NCBI RefSeq assembly: GCF_027853335.1
Contig: NZ_JAFEUS010000002.1
Location: 2,650,514 to 2,714,513 of the forward strand
DNA from: Leucobacter sp. UCMA 4100
GTDB lineage: Bacteria > Actinomycetota > Actinomycetes > Actinomycetales > Microbacteriaceae
Reading direction: 5' to 3'
DNA length: 64,000 nt
The stretch's first letter is position 1, and the number at the start of each line of letters is the position of its first letter. Of this stretch, positions 8,053 through 17,038 are shown piece by piece. The position numbers and the translations under genes were made by a program. A model generated the notes under the pieces. The model was not told the DNA's origin. It made no database searches and worked only from the letters and a program-made list of their open reading frames with translations.

Positions 8053-9561
8053 ATGGTGTCGTTCGTCGATGAGGCGCCCCTGCACGTACGGGCAGGGCGC
8101 GGAGGTGACGGCTGCGTGTCGGTGCGACGAGAGAAGTTTAAGCCCCTCGCCGGCCCAGATGGAGGCAACGGCGGGCACGGCGGCGACATCGAACTCGTGG
8201 CTGATCCGCAGGTGACGACCCTGCTCGAGTTTCAGCGTAGGCCGCACCGTGCTGCCGACAATGGCGGCTTTGGTATGGGTGATATGAGGGGTGGCGCGAA
8301 CGCCGAGCACCTCGTGATTCCCGTGCCGGTCGGTACCGTCGTGCGCGATAACGATGGCAATGTGCTCGCAGACATGACCGAACCCGACGCGCGGTTTCTC
8401 GCCGCGAAGGGTGGTCTCGGCGGGCTTGGCAACGCGAGTCTCGCGAGCCGTCAGCGTAAAGCTCCCGGCTTTGCCCTGCTCGGAACCTCCGGCGAAGAAC
8501 GCAGCCTGCAGCTTGAGCTGAAGACCATTGCCGATGTGGCGTTCGTGGGCTACCCCTCGGCGGGCAAGTCGAGTCTCATTGCCGCGATGAGCGCCGCGAA
8601 GCCGAAGATTGCCGACTACCCGTTCACAACGTTGCGCCCGAACCTTGGCGTCGTCGAGGCCGAAGAGTTCCGCTTCACCGTCGCTGATGTTCCTGGGCTC
8701 ATCGAGGGCGCCAGCGAGGGCAAGGGGCTCGGTCTCGAATTCTTGAGGCACGTTGAGCGGTGCAGCGCGCTGCTGCACGTGCTCGATTGCGCGACCCTTG
8801 AACCAGGCCGCGATCCGCTGTCAGATCTCGAGGTCATCGAGCGTGAGCTCGAGGCCTACGAGGTGCCTGAGGGTCAGGTGCCACTGCTTGAGCGCCCGCA
8901 AATCGTCGCGCTCAACAAGGTCGACGTTCCTGAGGCGCGCGAGCTCGCAGAGTTCGTGAAACCAGAGCTTGAGGCGCGCGGGTTCACCGTCTTTCTCATA
9001 TCAGCCGCGGCGCACGAGGGGCTTCGTCAGCTCTCGCTCGCGCTCGGCAAGATCGTGACCGACCACCGCCAGCAGGCCATCGCCGAAGCCGAGGCCGCGC
9101 CTCGCATCGTGCTCACCCCGAAGGCTGTGCGCGAGCGCCCCTTCGAGATCTCGATTGAGGGCGGATCGTACGGCAACCTCTACCGCATCACCGGCACGAA
9201 GCCAGAGCGTTGGGTCGAGCAGACTGATTTTGCGAATGACGAGGCCGTGGGCTACCTTTCTGACCGCCTGCAGAAGATCGGGATCGATGACGCGCTCGTG
9301 AAGGCCGGGGCAGAGCCCGGTTCGACCGTTGTCATTGGCCAGGGCGCGGGCATCGTGTTTGACTGGGAGCCAAGCCTCACGAGTGCCGCCGAGGTCATGC
9401 TCGGATCACGTGGTCAGGACGACCGGCTTGATCCGCGTAACAGGCGAACCACTGCAGAGCGTCGCGAGCGCCACCACGCGCGTATGGACGCGAAGCAGGA
9501 GGCACGCGACGAGCTTGAAGAGGAGCGTCGCGCCGGGCTCTGGAGCGAAGACGATGACTAG
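8053..9561 (+). CDS. obg: Obg family GTPase (ribosome assembly)
   Basis: A 502-residue essential GTPase that binds 50S precursors. It has the Gly-rich Obg fold (residues 1-160, with GPDGGNGGHGGD), a G domain with P-loop GYPSAGKSS (about 170), the DVPG switch II and NKVD, and a C-terminal OCT domain (about 350-430) plus a basic tail, the usual actinobacterial length. ATG 8053 has an AGGAGG at 8044-8049. It overlaps proB by 8 bp, so translation is coupled. Confidence 0.97.
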   Translation: MVSFVDEAPLHVRAGRGGDGCVSVRREKFKPLAGPDGGNGGHGGDIELVADPQVTTLLEFQRRPHRAADNGGFGMGDMRGGANAEHLVIPVPVGTVVRDNDGNVLADMTEPDARFLAAKGGLGGLGNASLASRQRKAPGFALLGTSGEERSLQLELKTIADVAFVGYPSAGKSSLIAAMSAAKPKIADYPFTTLRPNLGVVEAEEFRFTVADVPGLIEGASEGKGLGLEFLRHVERCSALLHVLDCATLEPGRDPLSDLEVIERELEAYEVPEGQVPLLERPQIVALNKVDVPEARELAEFVKPELEARGFTVFLISAAAHEGLRQLSLALGKIVTDHRQQAIAEAEAAPRIVLTPKAVRERPFEISIEGGSYGNLYRITGTKPERWVEQTDFANDEAVGYLSDRLQKIGIDDALVKAGAEPGSTVVIGQGAGIVFDWEPSLTSAAEVMLGSRGQDDRLDPRNRRTTAERRERHHARMDAKQEARDELEEERRAGLWSEDDD

Positions 9562-10336
9562 CGTGCAGAAGATTCTCGAGGCACGCAGGATCATCGTGAA
9601 GGTTGGCTCTTCGTCAGTAAGCGGCGAGAAGGCTCACCAGATTCCGCAGCTCGTTGATCTGCTCGTGCAGCTCAAAGCACGAGGTATCGAGGTCGCGCTC
9701 GTTTCGTCGGGCGCGATCTCGACCGGGGTGCCATTCATGCAGCTCGAAGAGCGGCCTGACGACCTCGCGACGCAACAGGCCGCGGCGGCTGTGGGGCAGA
9801 ACGTACTCGTGAACCGCTATCAGCGTGCGCTGAGCGAACACAACGAGATTGCGGGGCAGGTACTGCTCACCGCTCAGGACATTGAGAACCCGACGAGCCG
9901 CGATAACGCTCGCCGTGCCCTTGAGCGCTTGCTCGAACTCGGTGTGATCCCGATCATCAACGAGAATGACACCGTCGCTACGCACGAGATTCGCTTCGGC
10001 GACAACGATCGGCTCGCTGCCCTTGTCTCGCGCATGCTTGAAGCTGACGCACTCATTCTGCTCTCTGACATCGACGCGCTCTACACCGCGCCGCCGACCG
10101 AGATTGGTGCTGAGCGCATCGCCTCGGTGCCTTACGGCGACACCCTTGAGGGCGTCAAGATCGGCGATGCGCAGTCGGGCTGGGGCACTGGCGGAGCCGT
10201 GACCAAGGTCTCGGCCGCGAGGCTGGCAACCGAGAAGGGCGCGACCGTGCTGCTTACCGAGGTGAGCCTGCTCGCGGGCGTGCTCGAGGGAGCCGACGCG
10301 GGAACGTGGTTCGAGGCGGCTGACGCGATCGTCTAG
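9554..10336 (+). CDS. proB: glutamate 5-kinase
   Basis: First step of proline synthesis: ATP-dependent phosphorylation of glutamate. It is 260 residues long and holds only the amino-acid kinase domain, without the C-terminal PUA domain of the 367-residue E. coli enzyme. Visible motifs are VKVGSSSV near the N-terminus, SSGAIS for substrate, and INENDTV and FGDND in the middle. The start ATG 9554 overlaps the obg stop (ATGACTAG). The frame upstream of it is only a shadow of obg. proA follows immediately. Confidence 0.95.
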   Translation: MTSVQKILEARRIIVKVGSSSVSGEKAHQIPQLVDLLVQLKARGIEVALVSSGAISTGVPFMQLEERPDDLATQQAAAAVGQNVLVNRYQRALSEHNEIAGQVLLTAQDIENPTSRDNARRALERLLELGVIPIINENDTVATHEIRFGDNDRLAALVSRMLEADALILLSDIDALYTAPPTEIGAERIASVPYGDTLEGVKIGDAQSGWGTGGAVTKVSAARLATEKGATVLLTEVSLLAGVLEGADAGTWFEAADAIV

Positions 10337-10346
10337 AATGGTGCCC

Positions 10347-11603
10347 ATGGCACTCAGCGACGATTTTTACACCCTGCTCGGCACCACCCGTAAGGCAGCC
10401 CGCGGGCTTGTGACGGTCAACACGCAGCAAAAGAATGCTGCGCTCGAGGCAATTGCCGAGGGGCTCGAAACGTCGGTGCCAGAGATCGTCGAGGCAAACC
10501 AGCGAGATCTGCAGCGTGGAGCCGAGGAAGGCATCGCGGGCGGTCTTCTCGACCGGCTCTTGCTTGACGAGAAGCGCATTATCGCTCTCGCGAGCGCTGT
10601 GCGTGATGTGATCGCGCTCCCAGACCCCGTCGGGCAGATCGTGCGTGGCAACACCCTCGCAAACGGCGTACGCATCAGCGAGGTGCGCGTGCCATTCGGC
10701 GTGGTCGGTGCTATCTACGAGGCACGCCCAAACGTGACGGTCGATATTCTCGCGCTCGCGCTCAAGAGCGGCAATGGAGCGGTGTTGCGTGGCGGGAGCG
10801 CGGCGGCCCAAACGAACCAGGTGCTCGTCGCCGTCATGCAGCGAGCGATTACCGGGGCAGGGCTTCCTGGCGAAGCCTTCCTCAGCATCGACGACTTCGG
10901 CCGTGAAGGCGCGAGCGCGCTCATGAAGGCTCGTGGCTACATCGACGTGCTCATCCCACGCGGTAGCGCCGACCTCATTCAAGCGGTCGTGCGCGAATCA
11001 ACCGTTCCCGTGATCGAGACGGGGTCGGGTGTCGTGCACGTGTACGTTGACGCGAGTGCCGAGGAAGCGATGGCTCTCGACATCGTGCGCAACGCAAAGA
11101 CACATCGACCCAGCGTGTGCAACGCTGCCGAGACGCTGCTCGTGCACGAGTCGGCCGCCGAGCGTTTGCTGCCAGCGCTCCTCGAGATGCTCACCGAAGA
11201 AGGGGTCGAGATCTTGGGTGACGAAACCGCGAGGTCGCAGCACAGCGGCGTGCATGCTGCGAGCAGCGAGACGTGGCGCACCGAGCACCACTCGCTCGCG
11301 ATGGGTGTCAAGGTCGTTTCGAGCATGGACGAGGCGATTGACCACATCGCCGCATACTCGACCCACCACACCGACGCGATCGTGACCTCAGACTTCGCCA
11401 ACGCCGAACGCTTCTTGACCGAGGTTGACTCAGCGGTTGTCATGGTCAACACGTCAACTCGCTTCACCGACGGGGGAGAATTCGGCTTTGGCGCCGAGGT
11501 TGGCATCTCGACCCAGAAGCTCCATGCGCGCGGCCCGATGGGGCTCGCCGATCTGACGAGCACGAAGTGGCTCGTGCGAGGTACAGGGCAAATTCGCCAC
11601 TAA
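10347..11603 (+). CDS. proA: glutamate-5-semialdehyde dehydrogenase (gamma-glutamyl phosphate reductase)
   Basis: Second step of proline synthesis: NADPH reduction of gamma-glutamyl phosphate. The enzyme is 418 residues long with the ALDH-like fold. The catalytic Cys is in the PSVCNAAETLLVH segment (about residue 255), and the conserved GEFGFGAEVGIST segment lies near the end. Start choice: ATG 10347 gives the usual N-terminus; ATG 10338 would add three residues. A TAGAAT hexamer at 10334-10339 overlaps the proB stop and ends 7 nt before ATG 10347, so a leaderless transcript is possible besides read-through from obg-proB. Confidence 0.95.
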   Translation: MALSDDFYTLLGTTRKAARGLVTVNTQQKNAALEAIAEGLETSVPEIVEANQRDLQRGAEEGIAGGLLDRLLLDEKRIIALASAVRDVIALPDPVGQIVRGNTLANGVRISEVRVPFGVVGAIYEARPNVTVDILALALKSGNGAVLRGGSAAAQTNQVLVAVMQRAITGAGLPGEAFLSIDDFGREGASALMKARGYIDVLIPRGSADLIQAVVRESTVPVIETGSGVVHVYVDASAEEAMALDIVRNAKTHRPSVCNAAETLLVHESAAERLLPALLEMLTEEGVEILGDETARSQHSGVHAASSETWRTEHHSLAMGVKVVSSMDEAIDHIAAYSTHHTDAIVTSDFANAERFLTEVDSAVVMVNTSTRFTDGGEFGFGAEVGISTQKLHARGPMGLADLTSTKWLVRGTGQIRH

Positions 11604-11682
11604 CAGTGTCAACACAATCTCTCTGGCTGAAAACGGCTACACTTGGAGAGATAGACCATTTACGTCACGAGGAGAATTTTCG

Positions 11683-11889
11683 ATGTCATTGATCACTTCA
11701 GTCGCCGCTGCCAGCGAGGCTGTTCATGTCGTGAACGAACTTCCGTTCCCCGCACCAGTGTTCGGTGCGATCACGCTCACCATCTTTGTCGTACTCGGGT
11801 TCGTGACCTTCAGCTTCCGTGACGTCGCAAACCGTCACGCAGACAAGGCTGAGGCATACGCGCGTGAGCACGGCTCAGAGACGCACTAA
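11683..11889 (+). CDS. small single-span membrane protein between proA and nadD
   Basis: A 68-residue protein with one hydrophobic segment (about residues 24-47) and a charged, His/Glu-containing C-terminus. A good Shine-Dalgarno (GAGGAG) precedes ATG. I do not recognise a named family. Its constant place next to nadD suggests co-translation, since its 3' end overlaps the chosen nadD start by 26 bp. Confidence 0.8.
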   Translation: MSLITSVAAASEAVHVVNELPFPAPVFGAITLTIFVVLGFVTFSFRDVANRHADKAEAYAREHGSETH

Positions 11890-12499
11890 TCCCGTCGATG
11901 CAGCCCGCCCGCGCCGAATTGGCGTCATGGGCGGGACATTCGACCCGATTCACCACGGTCACCTCGTCGCGGCAAGTGAAGTTGCAGACAGCTTCAATCT
12001 CGACGAGGTGATTTTCGTGCCCACGGGCGAACCCTGGCAGAAGCTGAGGGTCACCGAGGGCGAGCACCGTTACCTTATGACGGTGATTGCGACCGCGTCG
12101 AACCCGCAATTTCGGGTAAACCGCGTCGATCTTGATCGCATCGGCCCGACCTACACGGTCGATACGCTGCGCGATCTCAAAGCCCTGTACCCGCAGGCAG
12201 AGCTGTTTTTCATCTCGGGGGCCGACGCGATCGCCCAGATTTTCAGCTGGAAAGACGCTGACGAGCTGTGGGACCTCGCGCACTTTATCGGTGTTTCACG
12301 ACCGGGGCACGAGCTTTCTCTGCACGGTATTCCCGAAGAACACGTAAGCTTACTAGAAATACCAGCCTTGGCTATTTCATCAACAGACTGCAGAAGCAGG
12401 GTGCGCTCGGGTAAACCCGTGTGGTACCTCGTTCCTGACGGAGTGGTGCAGTACATAGCCAAGCACGATTTGTATCACAACGGGGAAGGCGACGAATGA
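11864..12499 (+). CDS. nadD: nicotinate-nucleotide adenylyltransferase
   Basis: Converts nicotinate mononucleotide plus ATP to deamido-NAD in NAD synthesis. The nucleotidyltransferase signature [12 protein letters not shown] is at about residues 26-37. The distal [21 protein letters not shown] segment carries the ISST.(I/C)R motif that closes the active site. Start choice: GTG 11864 with a GAGG about 9 nt upstream gives 211 residues; an earlier GTG at 11819 would add 15 unlike residues. It ends in an ATGA overlap with the next gene. Confidence 0.94.
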   Translation: MSTAQRRTNPVDAARPRRIGVMGGTFDPIHHGHLVAASEVADSFNLDEVIFVPTGEPWQKLRVTEGEHRYLMTVIATASNPQFRVNRVDLDRIGPTYTVDTLRDLKALYPQAELFFISGADAIAQIFSWKDADELWDLAHFIGVSRPGHELSLHGIPEEHVSLLEIPALAISSTDCRSRVRSGKPVWYLVPDGVVQYIAKHDLYHNGEGDE

Positions 12500-13743
12500 G
12501 TGACAACGCTCCAGAACGGCCGCTCACACGCAGAGAACGCCGTCAGCTCGAGATGGAACAACTCGCGCAAGAAACCGACACCACACTTCCGGTAGACGAG
12601 ACCGAAGAGGCTCAGGCCGCGGTTGAAGAGACCGCTGCCGAGGGGGTCGAGACCCCCGAAATTGAGATCGACGAGTCACTCATCGAGGTTCCCACGGTTG
12701 ATGCCGAGGGTAACCAGCTGTCACGGCGCGAAATGCGGCAGCTGCGCGAAGAGGCTATTGAGGCTCTGCGCCAGGAGAAGCTCGCAGAGCTCGAGCGTGA
12801 ACGCGAGGCCCAGGAGGCTGCCGAGGCTGAAGCCGCTGCCGAAGCGGCAGAAACCGCAGAGGCTGAGGCGGATCCCGTCGCCGAGCCCGAGGTCGAGGAG
12901 CAGCCGGCTGCAGAGCCCGTTGTTGACGACGAGGAGCAAAGCGACTTTGAGGCACATGAGGTGCCCACCGAAGCGCTGACGCTTGAAGATCTTCAGGAGA
13001 TGGCAGAGGGCGACGCTGTCGGGGCTGAGGCTGAGGCTGTCGAGGTAGAAGTCGAGGTCGCTGATGAAGAAGCGCCCGAGGCTGAGCAAGAGATCATTGT
13101 CGAGGAGCCAGCGGAGGCGGCTGCTGAGACGCCCGCGACCACCGCAATGCCAGCGGTTGCTGCCGACGAAGACGGCTACACGTTCCCCGACATTAAGCCG
13201 CTCGAGGTTGACCGGCCGATCTTCGATGATCCATCGCAGCGTTCGGTAACGAATGGAACGGCTACCGGCACCGGCTTTGAAGACATGATCGAGCGCGCGG
13301 TTGCTGATGAAAACGCATCGGTGCACTCGGGTACCTCTTCGCTCATTCTGCCAACGTTGCCCGGCTCTGACGGCATCTCGGGAGCCATCGGCTCAACGGG
13401 TGAGCTCTTTGTTACCGGTTCGATTGAGCTACCGAAGTCGATCGGCGAGACTGGCGGTCACGCGAAGCTCCAAGAGTCGGTAGACGGGGCAGGGACGGCA
13501 GAGACCGACCCAATCGACATGCTCAACCTCTCTGACATTTACGAGACGAACGAGTTTGACTCGGCCCCGGTCTCGGCTAGCAAAGCGGTGAGCGCCCGAT
13601 CGATCGAGAAGACCGGCATCACCGCACCCGAGGTGAAGCACAACAACAAGAAGTCGCTCGTGTACATGAGCATCGGCGGCGGTCTCATTCTCGTGCTCAT
13701 CGGCGGCGGCATCTGGGCCGCTCAGTCGGGACTTTTTGGATAA
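12496..13743 (+). CDS. acidic, tail-anchored protein of unknown function
   Basis: A 415-residue protein. An [15 protein letters not shown] motif opens it, and a second [15 protein letters not shown] copy recurs at about residue 75. Then comes a long Glu/Ala/Val-rich coiled or disordered region (about 100-225), a Ser/Gly-rich part, and a single C-terminal membrane segment (about residues 390-411) with only a few residues after it. I recognise no domain. It lies between nadD and rsfS with an ATGA overlap upstream, so it is co-expressed with them. Confidence 0.85.
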   Translation: MSDNAPERPLTRRERRQLEMEQLAQETDTTLPVDETEEAQAAVEETAAEGVETPEIEIDESLIEVPTVDAEGNQLSRREMRQLREEAIEALRQEKLAELEREREAQEAAEAEAAAEAAETAEAEADPVAEPEVEEQPAAEPVVDDEEQSDFEAHEVPTEALTLEDLQEMAEGDAVGAEAEAVEVEVEVADEEAPEAEQEIIVEEPAEAAAETPATTAMPAVAADEDGYTFPDIKPLEVDRPIFDDPSQRSVTNGTATGTGFEDMIERAVADENASVHSGTSSLILPTLPGSDGISGAIGSTGELFVTGSIELPKSIGETGGHAKLQESVDGAGTAETDPIDMLNLSDIYETNEFDSAPVSASKAVSARSIEKTGITAPEVKHNNKKSLVYMSIGGGLILVLIGGGIWAAQSGLFG

Positions 13744-13765
13744 TAAGACGGTAAGGAACACTGGT

Positions 13766-14149
13766 TTGGCATTAGCCCCCGCAACACAGCCCATGTTGGA
13801 GATCGCGGCAGAAGCTGCCGACGCGATGGGAGCAGCCGATCCGGTCGCTCTCGACGTGTCAGAGCGCTTCCCGTTTGCCGACGCCTTTCTCATCGTGACG
13901 GGCGAGGTTGAGCGTAACGTTCAGGCGATCGCCGACCGAATCGAAAAAGAGATGAACCTTGGCGGTCACCGCACGAATCGTCGTGAGGGCCGCGAAGGCG
14001 GCAGGTGGATCTTGCTCGACTTCGGCGAGCTTCTCGTACACGTTTTTCACGCCGAAGAGCGCGATTTCTACGAGATCGAACGCCTCTGGCGCGACTGCCC
14101 AACGCTCGATTTACCCACGCCGAGCGTCGGTTTGCCAGAGCGGGCATAA
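13766..14149 (+). CDS. rsfS: ribosome silencing factor RsfS
   Basis: Binds uL14 and blocks subunit joining when nutrients are short. The protein is 127 residues, with the family pattern of an N-terminal helix, a LDVSERFPFADAFLIVTG strand-helix, and WILLDFGELLVHVFHAEERDFYEIERLW near the end. The start is TTG 13766, preceded by AAGGA at 13753-13757 with about 8-nt spacing; the more distal TTG 13736 overlaps the upstream gene. It is last in the nadD operon. Confidence 0.93.
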   Translation: MALAPATQPMLEIAAEAADAMGAADPVALDVSERFPFADAFLIVTGEVERNVQAIADRIEKEMNLGGHRTNRREGREGGRWILLDFGELLVHVFHAEERDFYEIERLWRDCPTLDLPTPSVGLPERA

Positions 14150-14171
14150 GTTCGCTAAGGTAGACGATGTT

Positions 14172-14193
14172 GTCGGGCGAGCATTCGCCCGAC
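14172..14193 (+). terminator. hairpin after rsfS
   Basis: A perfect 9-bp stem (GTCGGGCGA / TCGCCCGAC) with a GCAT loop sits between rsfS and the tRNA gene. The downstream bases are only partly T-rich (TTCGTTC), so termination strength is uncertain; it may instead help release the tRNA 5' end. Confidence 0.5.
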
Positions 14194-14201
14194 TTCGTTC
14201 A

Positions 14202-14277
14202 GGGCCTATGGCGCAGCTGGTAGCGCACCTGCATGGCATGCAGGGGGTCAGGGGTTCGAGTCCCCTTAGGTCCACCA
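14202..14277 (+). tRNA. tRNA-Ala (anticodon GGC), CCA encoded
   Basis: The cloverleaf folds by eye: acceptor GGGCCTA with TAGGTCC, anticodon stem CCTGC/GCAGG with loop ATGGCAT (anticodon GGC), and T-arm AGGGG TTCGAGT CCCCT. The G3-U70 pair, the main alanine identity element, is present. The 3' CCA is encoded at 14275-14277. Confidence 0.96.
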
Positions 14278-14321
14278 CTGAACTCACGACATTCCATTAC
14301 GTTGTTTATGGAAAAACAAAA

Positions 14322-14347
14322 ACTCACCCATAGCGGTGAGTTTTTTT
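14322..14347 (+). terminator. tRNA-Ala terminator
   Basis: ACTCACC (14322-14328) pairs with GGTGAGT (14335-14341), followed by a run of T and preceded by A-rich sequence, giving a clear intrinsic terminator. The following 14350-14499 holds no gene I can support. Confidence 0.88.
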
Positions 14348-14499
14348 ATTTCTCAGTTCGAGCTCTACAGCGATGACTCTGCTCTCTTCGACGCTACGAA
14401 TCCCGACCCTGCTCGACGAGGCGCTCTTTGCCGTGTGTATCATGACAAAGACAGGTGTTGCGTGGAAGCAGCAGGTGCAGATAACGGCTGGAGGCTAGT

Positions 14500-15504
14500 T
14501 TGAAGGTCCTCATCACTGGTGGAGCAGGGTATATCGGTTCAACCATTGCGGCATGTTGCTCAGACAGCGATATCACGCCCGTCATCCTTGACGACTACAG
14601 CAAAGGGCTGAGGGAATTCTCGCAGCCGTATGCGAACTACGAAGGCGACATCGCCGATGTCTCTCTGATCCAGCGCATCGTGTCTGAGCACCCTGACATC
14701 GACGCGGTCATCCACTGTGCAGCGAAGATTGTCGTGCCCGAATCTGTGTCGGTGCCACTCGACTATTACGAGAACAACGTTGCCAAATCGATCACCCTTC
14801 TGCGGGAGCTTTCACGGCTTGGGGTGCGCCGTTTCATCCTGAGTTCGACAGCCTCCATGTATGAAGCCGGCGATGACTATATGGTCGATGAGTCTGGCGC
14901 GGTCGCTCCTCAGGGTCCTTATTCAGCCTCGAAATGGATGTTAGAGCGGGTGCTCCGTGACTTCGCAGCAACCGGGGCGATGAACTCGATTGCGTTGCGT
15001 TACTTTAACCCGATTGGGGCAGACCCGAGTATGCGGAGCGGTCTTCAAGACCCGCAGCCTACCCACGCCCTTGGCAAGATGATCGAGGCGTATCGAAGCG
15101 GTGGTGCCTTCACAGTAACAGGTGTTGATTGGCCGACGCGAGATGGTTCAGCGCTTCGTGACTATGTGCACGTGTGGGATCTCGCACGTGCCCACGTGGC
15201 GGCGCTTCAAAAGTTTGATGAGGTCATCGCTCAGTCTGAGGTGGCCGGGTTCGACGTTATCAATCTCGGCACCGGAACGGGAACGACGGTGTTTGAGCTC
15301 GCCAACGCATTTGGCGACGCGACAGGCAAACCCTTGGAGGTGCAGACAGCTGCCCCTAGGCTTGGTGATGTTGTGGGGTGCGCGACGCTGACGGCGAAGG
15401 CGGCACGACTTCTCGATTGGAACGCCGAGCTGACCATTGCTGACGGGGTAAGGGACTCTCTCGCGTGGGCCGAGAAGCTTCCGGCCGTGCTTCACCGAGA
15501 GTGA
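14500..15504 (+). CDS. galE: UDP-glucose 4-epimerase (GalE-type)
   Basis: Interconverts UDP-glucose and UDP-galactose with bound NAD, feeding cell-wall and exopolysaccharide sugars. It is a 334-residue extended SDR protein with the NAD motif GGAGYIGS at residues 7-14, the catalytic Ser-Thr of SSTASMYE (about 122) and the YSASK Tyr/Lys pair (about 146-150). The RYFNPIGADP segment is typical of GalE. The start is TTG 14500 with GGAGG about 8 nt upstream. It appears to be a single-gene unit; no galT or galK is nearby. Confidence 0.92.
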   Translation: MKVLITGGAGYIGSTIAACCSDSDITPVILDDYSKGLREFSQPYANYEGDIADVSLIQRIVSEHPDIDAVIHCAAKIVVPESVSVPLDYYENNVAKSITLLRELSRLGVRRFILSSTASMYEAGDDYMVDESGAVAPQGPYSASKWMLERVLRDFAATGAMNSIALRYFNPIGADPSMRSGLQDPQPTHALGKMIEAYRSGGAFTVTGVDWPTRDGSALRDYVHVWDLARAHVAALQKFDEVIAQSEVAGFDVINLGTGTGTTVFELANAFGDATGKPLEVQTAAPRLGDVVGCATLTAKAARLLDWNAELTIADGVRDSLAWAEKLPAVLHRE

Positions 15505-15586
15505 AGAGGCGCTCGATGAATGGAGACCGGCTGATGCCGTTAGCCCACTTATAGCGTGAGACCGGGTCACCTGGTTTCGAGAATGA

Positions 15587-15898
15587 TCGGCCTTTAGGTG
15601 CATAACGTTTACAGGACCGCACGTGGTGCTGCCCTCGGAGTTCGACCTGGCGGGGCTCGACACGGGTGCGGTGGCTACTGCGACACTCGCTGCCGCGCAA
15701 TTGCACGCTGCGAGGCATTCGACGGTTCTCGCCCCCGTTGCGATCGACAGTGCCGAAGCGTGTGCAACGTTCGAAGCCGAAAAGCTCTTCACTCCGGTCG
15801 GTTGGGCTCTGCCGTCGCTTTGGGATCCACTTGCTGGTAACTATCGCGCTGCCGATCGGTGGATCAGGTTGCACGCCGCGTGCTGGGAGGGTCGATAG
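15587..15898 (+). pseudogene. fragment of a CaiB/BaiF (family III) CoA-transferase
   Basis: The open frame reads like the N-terminal part of family III CoA-transferases: a GPHVVLPSEFD segment, an ATLAAAQLHAAR helix, then PVGWALPSLWDPLAGNYRAAD and WIRLH. It then runs out of frame and stops. In the +1 frame directly after WIRLH the bases read R-V-L-G-G. A missing stretch corresponding to the family's conserved post-RLH segment plus a frameshift would explain this. There is no start codon with a ribosome site (GTG 15623 is weak). I take it as a decayed remnant; the family assignment is from memory. Confidence 0.6.
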
Positions 15899-15909
15899 GC
15901 GAAGCGTGT

Positions 15910-16458
15910 TCACCGAAGCGATAACAACGTGACCACGGCGATGATAGCGAAGGTCATGAGCGGAAGAATGTTGAGCGCGAGAAGTGCCACGCTTTTCGTT
16001 GTCTTTGTGAACTGAGGAGAACGATAAACAAAGGCAAGGGGGTAAGCGAGCAGCACAATGCAGTACATGCTCAAGGTGGTATTGAGATAGACGTTCTGAA
16101 TGCTGTGAAGGCCGTGCACCCAATAGGGGAGCATCAGGATCCCAGCAAAGATGCTGATTTTTCCGAGAGCGTCGATGGTTACGCCCGATATAAACCAGTC
16201 ACCTGAGCCATTCTGGAGTGTCACTGCTGACACGGTTGCGACGCCTAAGAGTCCGAAAGCGAGTGGCATCACGGCGATGTATGCCTCATCGGTATTGAGC
16301 AGGGGGAGCAGCGGCAAGCCGAAGACGATGAGACACAGCGCTGCCAGGTAGACGACCCCTTTGAGCGCCTCAGCGGTGATCTTCATCAACGTCAAGCGTG
16401 TCATTTGGTCTTCGCTTCGGTACCTCGACCGTGAGAAACGTTTGCTGCGGGTGGCCAC
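15910..16458 (-). CDS. membrane protein of unknown function
   Basis: A 182-residue protein with about five hydrophobic segments after a basic N-terminus. I do not recognise a family. GTG 16458 is taken as the start because an AAAGG lies 9 nt upstream; ATG 16404 (residue 19) is the alternative. Its bases are a little less GC-rich than the housekeeping block, and it lies between a gene remnant and small accessory genes. The 250 bp upstream (16459-16709) shows nothing I can interpret. Confidence 0.65.
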   Translation of the reverse strand: MATRSKRFSRSRYRSEDQMTRLTLMKITAEALKGVVYLAALCLIVFGLPLLPLLNTDEAYIAVMPLAFGLLGVATVSAVTLQNGSGDWFISGVTIDALGKISIFAGILMLPYWVHGLHSIQNVYLNTTLSMYCIVLLAYPLAFVYRSPQFTKTTKSVALLALNILPLMTFAIIAVVTLLSLR

Positions 16459-16709
16459 TGGTTCGTGCCTTTCGTGAGACAGGGGCTACCCGCAATGAAC
16501 ACTTTCAAAGAACCTGCGCGCGATTGAGCCAAGTGTATTCGAAGGACTATGCGGCTTCAAGCGGCGGGGCGCTCGACCGGCCCGTTGCTGAGACGCCGCT
16601 GTTTCGAACAGGGCAATCAGAAGGGCAGTAAGAAAAACGTTGCCAGCAGCTCGCTCCGTGCGATACTGACAGTTGAGAGCATCACCCGCCTGAGTAACGG
16701 AGAATGGCA

Positions 16710-16949
16710 ATGGACGCTAACGTGAACCCCCTTATGTCCGCTGGATATGACGTTGTGTGGATCGCTTTCGTGGCTTGCACGGTCGTCATGATCGCCATTG
16801 CGCTCGTCTCTATCAGGAGAAATCGCCAAAGTCTTACCTCGTGGCAAGCGTTGATCTGGGGCCTAGTCGTGATTTTCGTGCCGATCATCGGGCCAGCTGC
16901 GTGGTTGCTTGCCGGGCGCCCCGCACGTTTGCCTGCAGCCACGGAGTAG
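16710..16949 (+). CDS. small PLDc_N-type membrane protein
   Basis: A 79-residue protein with two membrane segments. The second is followed by the pattern WGLVVIFVPIIGPAAWLLAGRP, which resembles the phospholipase D-nuclease N-terminal (PLDc_N) module often found as a free-standing short protein. ATG 16710 is preferred over ATG 16704 because GGAG at 16699-16702 is 7 nt upstream of it. The role is unknown. Confidence 0.72.
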   Translation: MDANVNPLMSAGYDVVWIAFVACTVVMIAIALVSIRRNRQSLTSWQALIWGLVVIFVPIIGPAAWLLAGRPARLPAATE

Positions 16950-17002
16950 CCGCGCGCTTTCCTGAGCTGCTTGAGTGGTGCAGTGTGTCAACCCTGCAGA
17001 GG

Positions 17003-17038
17003 TTGACAGCATGACTAGTTAGAGATACAATCTAGTTA
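17003..17038 (+). promoter_or_regulatory. leaderless promoter with overlapping PadR-type repeats
   Basis: A perfect TTGACA (17003-17008), a 17-bp spacer and TACAAT (17026-17031) end 6 bp before the ATG of padR at 17038, so transcription should start at or next to the A of ATG. CTAGTTA elements at 17015-17021 and 17032-17038 overlap the spacer and the start point and could be the autoregulatory operator. Confidence 0.75.

Noticed and set aside
7924-8778. 284-codon minus-strand frame opposite obg
   Set aside because: Shadow of the Obg coding region; composition is typical of antisense frames.
14350-14499. possible gene remnant between the tRNA terminator and galE
   Set aside because: No frame gives a recognisable motif; only the galE ribosome site near its end is supported.
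16459-16703. non-coding gap upstream of the PLDc_N-type protein
   Set aside because: No convincing frame, hairpin or promoter seen.
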